Assembly (NCBI RefSeq): GCF_012935325.2
Contig: NZ_JABBYG020000007.1
Span: forward strand, 186,001 to 250,000
Direction: 5' to 3'
DNA length: 64,000 nucleotides
Origin: Paenibacillus sp. PL91
GTDB taxonomy: Bacteria > Bacillota > Bacilli > Paenibacillales > Paenibacillaceae
A model generated the notes under the pieces. It was not told the DNA's origin. It did no database searches and worked only from the letters and a program-made list of their open reading frames with translations. Positions 57,731 to 64,000 of the stretch are shown here, piece by piece; the first letter of the stretch is position 1, and each line of letters opens with the position of its first letter. A program made the position numbers and the translations under genes.

Positions 57731-59953
57731 ATGTTTGACTGGTTAGGTGTGAAGGTAGGATTACCGCTCTGGGTTTCATGGAAATTAAACAAAGGGCTGA
57801 AGACGGACGTTGAGCAATGCTTTGAGGGTATTGCAGAAACTCGTAAGGAACTGCTTACCTCGTGGGCAACGGATTATTGGATTCATTTAGAGCGGTTGGG
57901 CGACCAAATGACAGCAGCGCTCAGTCAAAGCGAAAGTTCTCCTGCTTCCACAGTACAGTCACAAATAGAACGATTATTTGAGAAAACATACTCGCGCGCA
58001 ATTGATTTTACGGAACTTTTCTTATTGGATGTGAATCAAACGGTTCTATACTCCACCTATCCATCGCATGTGGGAACGGCTTATCGGGCGGATAGCGTCC
58101 TTCAAATGGGACTGGCCTATACGAAGCAAGCGAGCAGCATGCGCAATTGTTTGTTCGGTCCCTACAGTGATCCGATTACGCTGAGGCTGGGAGCACGATC
58201 ATCCGCATTCCACGATAAAATGACGCTTATGTTTATGCTGCCGCTGACGGTGGACGGCAAACTGGCTGGGACGCTGTGCGGAAGAGTGCCAAATGATGTG
58301 CTTGGCGATCTGATACAACGCGAATCGGGCCATGTGTATCCGGATTCGGGCGATAATTATTTATTTATGGCAAAAGCCGGCTTAAATACGCAAATCGCGC
58401 CAGGGACTGCGCTTTCTCGAAGCCGCTTTGAGGACCGCACATTCACTCACGGGGAAAACCTCAAGGATGGAGTAACCACAGATTGGGGTACGGTCTCCAT
58501 CAAGGAGCATACCGAGCTTGAAATCATGTTTACCGATCCGGCCACCGGCCAGCTGCATCCAGGTGTTGCGAATACGATCCGCAACGGAAGCAATTTATTC
58601 GTTGAATTTCCGGGCTATTCCGACTACCGCCATATTTCCGTTATCGGCAAAGGTGTCACCTTTCAGCTTCCGCATTGTCCGGATCAATGGGGCATGATGT
58701 GCGAAGGCGATCTGGAAGAGGTATACCGCGTTCGCAGCGTAGGCTGGAGACAACAAAAGCTTCAGCTTATATCGGTAATTAGCTTAACGGTTTTAACGAC
58801 ATTGCTTATTGCCTTAATCGCCAAAAACGCGCCGGTTCAAATAACGGCGGCAGCAGCAGGCATTTTCAACTTATTGTTTGGCTTAACCTTCAGCGGTCTG
58901 TTCCAGCAGAAGGAATCCAAGCGGGTCGTGTCGCACTTGCGCAAAATCAACAGCTTTATCCGCATAAACGCCGAGGGTAAGGGTGATTTAACGCAGCGGC
59001 TTCCGTTAAGCGAGTTCGATAATGATGAATCGAAGGAGCTTGCCAAATGGATCAATAATATGATCGATTCCTTGGAGGGCATTATGCTGCAGGTTAGGCT
59101 TACTTCGGCAGATGTGTTATCCAGCCAGCATGTGCTTAATGAATCGGCGGCTGTAACGTCTGCCTCTACGGAGAGAGTAAGCGGGAAGGTAACCGATATG
59201 ATCGGAAGCATTAGGCAGCAATTAAAGGATATCGACATGGCCAAGGATGCGGCGGGTGATATGCGGACTACGCTAAGACAGATCGAGGAGCAGGCTGCGG
59301 GGCAAATCGCCGTAGCGAAAAGCGAGGTTGATCGGATTGGCGATAAGATGCATCATATATCAGCTAAGGTAGGCGAGACCAACCATAGCATTCATAAGTT
59401 TATGGATACGGTTCAGGAGATTCAAGGGGTATTGCAGGTGATCGAGGAAATATCTGCCCAAACGAATTTGCTGGCGTTAAATGCTTCTATCGAGGCAGCT
59501 AGAGTTGGTGAGCAAGGCCGTGGATTTGCTGTCGTAGCAGCGGAAATTCGCAAGCTTGCCGACATGACCAAAAAATCGACGGAGGAGGTTCATGGCATTA
59601 CCCGGCATATATACGATGAGGCGAAGCAGGCCTATGCTTCTATGGACGAAGGAACGAGGGTCGTAGAGGAAGGCAATCAGCTTGTTGCGGCAGCAGCGAC
59701 CACGCTCGCGGCAGCGCATGCCGAGGATCTGCGAAAAACGCAGGTGGTCGACGAGGTGGTGCAGCTTATGGAGAGAATCGCACTCGTAAGCAGAGAGAAT
59801 CGAAAGGTGTCGTCCGATGTGGAGAGCAAAGTACAGGAGCTTATTTTCGAAATGACAAATGTTCGGCAAACGTCGCAAAGCGTGGAATCGATTACGACGT
59901 TTTTGCAGCAGCTAGTCGGGCAATTCAAGCTCACTGAATCACGAATTAGATAA
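57731..59953 (+). CDS. Methyl-accepting chemotaxis protein with N-terminal sensor before the membrane helices
   Basis: This 740-residue chemoreceptor ends in a standard signalling hairpin: the tip is EISAQTNLLALNASIEAAR followed by GRGFAVVAAEIRKLADM, near residues 575-605, flanked by long coiled-coil methylation helices. A HAMP-like segment (about 400-460) precedes it. Two hydrophobic helices lie together at about 346-390 (LQLISVISLTVLTTLLIALI and AAAAGIFNLLFGLTFSGLF). The first 340 residues form a Cache-like sensor (FLLDVNQTVLYSTYPSHVGT, MLPLTVDGKLAGTLCGRVPN) and have no N-terminal signal or membrane helix. The sensor is thus probably cytoplasmic, which is unusual. GTAGGAGGGGAGC precedes the ATG. 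Confidence 0.9.
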   Translation: MFDWLGVKVGLPLWVSWKLNKGLKTDVEQCFEGIAETRKELLTSWATDYWIHLERLGDQMTAALSQSESSPASTVQSQIERLFEKTYSRAIDFTELFLLDVNQTVLYSTYPSHVGTAYRADSVLQMGLAYTKQASSMRNCLFGPYSDPITLRLGARSSAFHDKMTLMFMLPLTVDGKLAGTLCGRVPNDVLGDLIQRESGHVYPDSGDNYLFMAKAGLNTQIAPGTALSRSRFEDRTFTHGENLKDGVTTDWGTVSIKEHTELEIMFTDPATGQLHPGVANTIRNGSNLFVEFPGYSDYRHISVIGKGVTFQLPHCPDQWGMMCEGDLEEVYRVRSVGWRQQKLQLISVISLTVLTTLLIALIAKNAPVQITAAAAGIFNLLFGLTFSGLFQQKESKRVVSHLRKINSFIRINAEGKGDLTQRLPLSEFDNDESKELAKWINNMIDSLEGIMLQVRLTSADVLSSQHVLNESAAVTSASTERVSGKVTDMIGSIRQQLKDIDMAKDAAGDMRTTLRQIEEQAAGQIAVAKSEVDRIGDKMHHISAKVGETNHSIHKFMDTVQEIQGVLQVIEEISAQTNLLALNASIEAARVGEQGRGFAVVAAEIRKLADMTKKSTEEVHGITRHIYDEAKQAYASMDEGTRVVEEGNQLVAAAATTLAAAHAEDLRKTQVVDEVVQLMERIALVSRENRKVSSDVESKVQELIFEMTNVRQTSQSVESITTFLQQLVGQFKLTESRIR

Positions 59954-59962
59954 CTTCATCGT

Positions 59963-60013
59963 AAAAGGAGTCGCAGGAAACCGTTCCAGTAACGGGCCTG
60001 CGGCTCTTTTTTG
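59963..60013 (+). terminator. Intrinsic terminator
   Basis: AAAAGGAGTCGCAGG pairs with CCTGCGGCTC.TTTT, an inner CCGTT/AACGG pair is present, and a T run follows. It ends the chemoreceptor gene. Confidence 0.88.
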
Positions 60014-60148
60014 TCGCATATGGCTTGGTTAAATGCCCCTAATATTCAGCGGGCATCGATAGCCATTTCCGCTTGAGTACATAATTATGCCATGGAATAG
60101 TTATCCTAAGACAGAAAGTTATGCTTATACAAGGAAGGAGAGGGGCAA

Positions 60149-61762
60149 ATGTTCGGAGCTTCGATGAGCGGCAGAGGTAAGGCTAGCAAGAAGGCCAACA
60201 AGAAATTGGCTCGCGCTGAGCAGCTGGAGCAGGAGCAGCTGGATCCGTTCTCGGACAAGCCCCTTTTCACTTCGCTGGAGCAAAATATGGAGACAATCAA
60301 GCGGGAGCTGGGAGAGAGCCAGGATATTATTTTTCGAGAGCTGCTGCTAAACGATATCGGACATACGAAAGCGCTCATTGTTTATGTGCAGGGAATGATT
60401 GACGATGAGCGGATGAACGAGTTTGTTATACAGCCTCTGCATAAACATAGATTTCCGCATGATGAGATCATACAGCCCAATGATGTATTGGAACACATTA
60501 AGAGCAATCAATTAGCAACGGGCATTATTAACGATATTTGCGACTGGAAGCTGCTGTTTCAAAAGCTGTTTATGGGCTATTGCATCATAATCATCGAAGG
60601 AGCTAGCCAAGCGATAGGGACTAATGTTGTCGGCGGGGCCAGACGCAGCGTCGAAGAGCCCAAAACGGAAATGGCTATTCGCGGTCCGAGGGAAGGATTT
60701 ACAGAGTCCATTCGAATCAACACATCTATGATTCGCAGGAAAATACGGAGCCCCAAGCTATGGATGGAGCAGTGGACGATTGGAGAAATTTCGCAAACGC
60801 CCGTATGCATCATGTACGTCAAAGGGTTGGCGGATGAAAATGTGCTCAAGGATTTAAGAGAGCGGCTGGAGTCCATCCGCATAGACGGCGTATTAGAATC
60901 AGGCTATATCGAGGAGCTTATATCCGATCAGAAGTGGACGCCATTCCCAACCGTTTTGAGTGTTGAGCGTCCGGATGCGGTTGCTGGCAACCTGCTTGAA
61001 GGGCGAATTGCCATCATGGTTGATGGAACTCCTTTTGTGCTGATAGTGCCTGCCATACTCAACATGTTTTTTCAAGCCTCAGAGGATTATTACCAGCGAT
61101 ATGATATTTCCACTTTTCTGCGTATGCTTCGCTTTGGATCTTTCTTGATCGCGCTTCTTATGCCATCGGTTTACGTAGCCATCGTCGGCTATCATCAGGA
61201 AATGATTCCGACGCAGCTGCTGCTGAAGCTGGCGGCGCAGCGGGAGGGCGTACCATTTCCGGCTTATTTGGAAGCATTTATTATGGAATTGGTATTTGAA
61301 ATTTTGCGGGAAGCCGTCGTGCGAATGCCTAGCGCCGCAGGGAATACCATCTCCATCGTAGGCGGTCTCGTTATCGGCCAATCGGTGGTCGAGGCTGGAA
61401 TTGTATCTCCAGCAGTCGTAATTGTCGTGTCTTTTACAGCCATCGCCAGCTTCGTATCGCCGTCGTACAGTCTTGGTATTTCGGCAAGGCTGCTGCGATT
61501 TTTCCTGCTGTTAGCCGCCTCGACATTGGGCTTTTATGGCATTGCCTTAGTCGTGCTGCTGCTGATCCTTCACCTAAGCAATCTAAGATCATTTGGTATG
61601 CCTTATATCAAGCCATTTGCTCCAATGTTCACAGGGGATATGAAGGATACTCTCGTTCGGGCACCGCTTTGGAAGATGCGTAATCGCCCGCAACAGCTGG
61701 CTACTAATAATGTCGTGAGGCAAGAAACAGATCCAGAGCATCGGAAGGAGCCTGAGCAATGA
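60149..61762 (+). CDS. Spore germinant receptor subunit A (GerAA/GerKA type)
   Basis: This 537-residue subunit of a nutrient germination receptor sits in the spore inner membrane. The soluble N-terminal half has typical GerA segments (LFTSLEQNMETIKRELGES, DIIFRELLLNDIG) and EGASQAIGTNVVGGARRSVEEP followed by RGPREGFTESIRINTSMIRRKI, a family hallmark. The C-terminal half has about five helices, with the motif PYSLGIS-like SPSYSLGISARLLRF. AGGAAGGAGAGGGG precedes the ATG. The stop overlaps the next gene (ATGA). The operon order A-C-D-B resembles GerK. The germinant is not predictable. Confidence 0.95.
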   Translation: MFGASMSGRGKASKKANKKLARAEQLEQEQLDPFSDKPLFTSLEQNMETIKRELGESQDIIFRELLLNDIGHTKALIVYVQGMIDDERMNEFVIQPLHKHRFPHDEIIQPNDVLEHIKSNQLATGIINDICDWKLLFQKLFMGYCIIIIEGASQAIGTNVVGGARRSVEEPKTEMAIRGPREGFTESIRINTSMIRRKIRSPKLWMEQWTIGEISQTPVCIMYVKGLADENVLKDLRERLESIRIDGVLESGYIEELISDQKWTPFPTVLSVERPDAVAGNLLEGRIAIMVDGTPFVLIVPAILNMFFQASEDYYQRYDISTFLRMLRFGSFLIALLMPSVYVAIVGYHQEMIPTQLLLKLAAQREGVPFPAYLEAFIMELVFEILREAVVRMPSAAGNTISIVGGLVIGQSVVEAGIVSPAVVIVVSFTAIASFVSPSYSLGISARLLRFFLLLAASTLGFYGIALVVLLLILHLSNLRSFGMPYIKPFAPMFTGDMKDTLVRAPLWKMRNRPQQLATNNVVRQETDPEHRKEPEQ

Positions 61763-63009
61763 ACGGGGGGAAGTGCGACAAACGCCTGCGCTTGGTCATT
61801 CGAATATGCCGCAAATCGGTGCTGTTATGGACGGCTTGCATATTGATTTTTCTTAGCGGCTGCTGGGATCTGCGTTATTTAGACAAGCTGGGGGTCGTGC
61901 TGGCCTTGGGTGTGGATGAAGACCCGTCGGGCAAACAAAAGCTTCAGTTGACGGTTCAGGTTGTACTTCCGCAAAATGTTGCCGCCGAAAGCAAGGGCGG
62001 AATCGGAGGAACCGCTGTGACCACGTTCACGGAGACGGGCGATACGATCTTTGAAGCGATTCGCAAAATGTCGGCCAAGACGTCGAGGAGACTTTTTTTC
62101 TCCCATACGCAAATGCTGATCATCGGAGAGAAAATGGCACGGAAAGGGATTTACCCTTTGGTGGATTTAATCGAGCGTAACCCGGACATTCGGACCGATA
62201 TTTCCGTGCTCGTCACACGCGGCGTGAGAGCGGAGGACCTGCTGCAGCTAACGACTCAAATGGAGTCTATCCCAATCAATCAAATTCACGCTATGGTAGA
62301 GACCAACCAGTCCGCTTATGCCATGAATTATGTCGTGCAAGTCAATGATATAACGAGACTGAGCGGGGAAGGAAAGCAGCAGGCCGTACTTCCTTCTATG
62401 CGAATCGAGGGGAATAAGGGAGTCGGAAACTCCAACGAAAACGTGAATAGTATTCCGGCTAAAGCCATTCCTGAGCTATCAACGATGGCAGTTTTTCGTG
62501 AAGGAAAGCTTGTTGATTATTTGAGGCAGAAGGAATCCAGAGGCTTATCATGGCTGCAAAATAAAGTAAAGAGCACGGTCATTAAGCTGGGATGTCCAAA
62601 TTCGAAAGGCAACTTAATTGTAGAGATTCAAGGAGCTACCGTGTATCACAAGGTCAGGCGAGACGCGAGCGGCAAGCCTGTCGTCCAAGTGAATGTGAGG
62701 CTGACAGGCAGCATACAAGAGATCATGTGCACAAATGTCAATGTAACGGAGGAAAAGGTTCTGAATGAGATTGGTACGATGGCGAGTGAGGCTGTGAAGG
62801 ATGAGATGGAAGCCACGATTCGAAAGCTGCAAAAAAAGCTGAAAGTCGATGCCCTTGGCTGGGGTAAGGAGATTTATTTGCAGCAGCCGCACATTTGGAA
62901 GCGTGTAGAGGGGGATTGGGAGTCGGTTTTTCCTAATGTGAAAAGCGAAGTAATCTGCAGCGCCGAAATCGAAGGATCGGGTGTTCGAGGCGAATCTATT
63001 GTGAGGTGA
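61759..63009 (+). CDS. Spore germinant receptor lipoprotein C (GerAC/GerKC type)
   Basis: This 416-residue Ger(x)C lipoprotein begins with a basic N-terminus and hydrophobic core, then the lipobox LSGCWDLRYLD, where GCWDxRE-like sequence is the family signature. The body shows LGVVLALGVDEDPSGKQKLQLT, SHTQMLIIGEKMARKGI and, near the end, AVKDEMEATIRKLQKKLKVDALGWG. It is long at the N-terminus before the lipobox (about 35 residues), but the overlap with subunit A (ATGA) supports this start. It anchors on the outer face of the spore inner membrane. Confidence 0.94.
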   Translation: MNGGKCDKRLRLVIRICRKSVLLWTACILIFLSGCWDLRYLDKLGVVLALGVDEDPSGKQKLQLTVQVVLPQNVAAESKGGIGGTAVTTFTETGDTIFEAIRKMSAKTSRRLFFSHTQMLIIGEKMARKGIYPLVDLIERNPDIRTDISVLVTRGVRAEDLLQLTTQMESIPINQIHAMVETNQSAYAMNYVVQVNDITRLSGEGKQQAVLPSMRIEGNKGVGNSNENVNSIPAKAIPELSTMAVFREGKLVDYLRQKESRGLSWLQNKVKSTVIKLGCPNSKGNLIVEIQGATVYHKVRRDASGKPVVQVNVRLTGSIQEIMCTNVNVTEEKVLNEIGTMASEAVKDEMEATIRKLQKKLKVDALGWGKEIYLQQPHIWKRVEGDWESVFPNVKSEVICSAEIEGSGVRGESIVR

Positions 63010-63012
63010 GTG

Positions 63013-63273
63013 ATGATGATGATGATGGCTTCTATCGTAGCCGTACTGTTTGCCGCGGGTATAGGGGTTGTTATCTGGAAGCGAAATAGCGATAGCCATC
63101 TTTCACGCGAGAGGGGCTGGGCCATGCTTATTTTATCGATAGGCACCCTGCTCATTATAGCTCAACTGCTTCGCATTCCGGTACCCAATCCAACGGATTG
63201 GATTTCGGCGATTTTTTCACCTATATCTAAGCCGATTACACAATGGGTTGAGGAGGATATAAAAACGAAATGA
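63013..63273 (+). CDS. Small two-helix membrane protein, germinant receptor D-like subunit
   Basis: This protein of about 85 residues has two hydrophobic helices (ASIVAVLFAAGIGVVIWK and AMLILSIGTLLIIAQLLRIPV) and a C-terminal amphipathic segment. Small two-helix D subunits occur in some Bacillus and Clostridium germinant receptor operons and modulate receptor output; position and topology fit that role. The start is ambiguous: GTG 63010 and ATG 63013, 63016, 63019, 63022, 63025 are consecutive codons after GAGGTGAG, and those near 63016-63022 have the best spacing. Its stop overlaps the B subunit start (ATGA). Confidence 0.78.
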   Translation: MMMMMASIVAVLFAAGIGVVIWKRNSDSHLSRERGWAMLILSIGTLLIIAQLLRIPVPNPTDWISAIFSPISKPITQWVEEDIKTK

Positions 63274-64000
63274 GTAAATTCGCTGGCATGAACAATGCGG
63301 AAATCACTTCCGGCCAATGCGCGAAAATATTGTACTTATTCGCGCTTGGGAGCGCGGCGCTTATTTTGCCTACTTCTATAACAGCCATTGCCAAGCAGGA
63401 CGGATGGATATCGATGCTGCTAGCAGGCCCTTTCAATTACTTCATATTGATCGCCCTTTTAGCGCTAGCCGATCGTTTTCCGAACTTATCTCTGGCTCAA
63501 TACGCGGAACGTGTGCTGGGGGTGTGGGGAGGAAAGATCATTACACTGCTTTATATTTTCTTCTTCCTGCTGCTTAGCGCGCTGGTTCTTCGCAATATTT
63601 CTGACTTTATGAACCTTTCCGTGCTGCCTCTTACACCGGAGTGGTTCATTGACAGCACATTTATGATCGTAGTCATATACGGCGTTTACTTAGGGATTGA
63701 GACGATAGCGCGAACAGGCGAAATCTTGTTTACCTGGGGAATGTTCGTCATCGTTATCGTTACTTTCTCTTTATTTAATCAATTTGATTTCCATAACTTC
63801 GAGCCCTTCTTATATGAGGGATGGGAGAGGCCAATCAAGGGTGTTTATCCGATTTTGGGATTTCCGATTGGAGAATTTGTATTCATGACGATGATATTCC
63901 CGCTTGTACGAGAGAAGGATCGTAAAAAGCTGAGAAAATCATTGAAGCTGTCAGCCATGCTGATTACGGTTATAAGCGTTCTCATAACGGTATTTTTAGT
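63270..64000 (+). CDS. Spore germinant receptor permease subunit B (GerAB/GerKB type), 3' end outside window
   Basis: The frame opens at ATG 63270, overlapping the previous stop (ATGA), and runs without a stop to the window end (243 codons). The N-terminus MSKFAGMNNAEITSGQCAKI leads into helices typical of GerAB, an APC-superfamily member with ten helices: ILYLFALGSAALILPTSITA, DGWISMLLAGPFNYFILIAL, IITLLYIFFFLLLSALVL and ETIARTGEILFTWGMFVIVI. The stretch FEPFLYEGWERPIKGVYP and GFPIGEFVFMTMIFPLV are family features. GAGGAGG precedes it by about 12 bases. It completes the A-C-D-B operon; roughly 120 residues should lie beyond the window. Confidence 0.93.
   Translation, partial: MSKFAGMNNAEITSGQCAKILYLFALGSAALILPTSITAIAKQDGWISMLLAGPFNYFILIALLALADRFPNLSLAQYAERVLGVWGGKIITLLYIFFFLLLSALVLRNISDFMNLSVLPLTPEWFIDSTFMIVVIYGVYLGIETIARTGEILFTWGMFVIVIVTFSLFNQFDFHNFEPFLYEGWERPIKGVYPILGFPIGEFVFMTMIFPLVREKDRKKLRKSLKLSAMLITVISVLITVFL

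Noticed and set aside
60014..60148. Sigma-G promoter of the germinant receptor operon
   Set aside because: TGAGTA and TGGAATA candidates exist, but no properly spaced CATnnTA-like -10 was found.
1..64000. CRISPR arrays, tRNA or rRNA genes, prophage or intact insertion sequences
   Set aside because: No regularly spaced repeats, cloverleaf sequences, rRNA-like stretches, transposases or phage structural genes were recognised.

Overview
The window looks like a chromosomal segment of a spore-forming Gram-positive of the Paenibacillus/Cohnella type (Bacillales). The evidence is strong AGGAGG ribosome sites with frequent TTG and GTG starts, SpoIIR and a GerA-family germination operon, an SLH-domain surface protein, YesM/YesN two-component systems beside sugar ABC transporters, and a gene order from prfA to atpC that follows the well known Bacillus subtilis backbone (prfA, prmC, spoIIR, ywlC, mntP, ywlE, rpiB, ywlG, glyA, upp, mnaA, atp operon). 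I saw no rRNA, tRNA, CRISPR array, prophage or intact insertion sequence.

Layout. 1-9.5 kb: the end of an IclR regulator; a CUT1 sugar ABC transporter (two permeases plus a binding lipoprotein, no ATPase) divergent from a YesM/YesN two-component pair; a CcdC-like membrane protein and a DUF2252 protein. 9.6-11.5 kb: a thiol peroxidase of the glutathione peroxidase family behind an OhrR-type operator, then about 1.3 kb of gene-poor sequence. 11.5-22.6 kb: housekeeping and stress genes (NSS transporter, glutaminyl-tRNA synthetase, MobA, acetyltransferase, phosphoesterase, VanZ, HisC, a TetR-controlled pair of SMR exporters, a YrzF-like kinase, an Rrf2 regulator next to thioredoxin). 22.8-25.8 kb: a four-gene cassette (GT2, DUF2304, EamA/SMR-like carrier, GT39) that reads as a lipid-linked sugar modification system. 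25.9-32.2 kb: SLH protein, YchF, PrfA, PrmC.

32.2-34.1 kb: an ECF41 sigma factor with all three signature motifs and its AhpD-type target behind a matching promoter, with unusual repeats downstream; it interrupts the conserved backbone. 34.4-40.4 kb: spoIIR (with a sigma-F-type promoter), ywlC, mntP, ywlE, then a ZTP (pfl) riboswitch controlling rpiB-ywlG-glyA. 41-46.7 kb: a complete oligopeptide ABC transporter (A, B, C, D, F) with a 16-bp stem-loop between A and B. 46.8 kb: four DnaA-box-like sites at 10-12 bp spacing. 47-48.1 kb: an unfamiliar membrane-anchored protein with a Gly/Ser/Cys tail. 48.2-57.5 kb: upp, mnaA and the full F1Fo ATP synthase operon. 57.7-64 kb: a chemoreceptor with unusual topology, then a spore germinant receptor operon (A, C, small D-like subunit, B) cut by the window end.

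The most informative signals are regulatory: the OhrR-like operator, the ECF41 promoter/sigma pair, the ZTP riboswitch, the sigma-F promoter, the DnaA-box cluster, and self-contained regulator/target pairs (TetR-SMR, Rrf2-thioredoxin). The best candidates for under-described biology are the glycosylation cassette, the 47-kb Gly/Ser/Cys protein, the ECF41 island with its decayed 3'-end repeats, the chemoreceptor topology, and two small genes with near-perfect ribosome binding sites.
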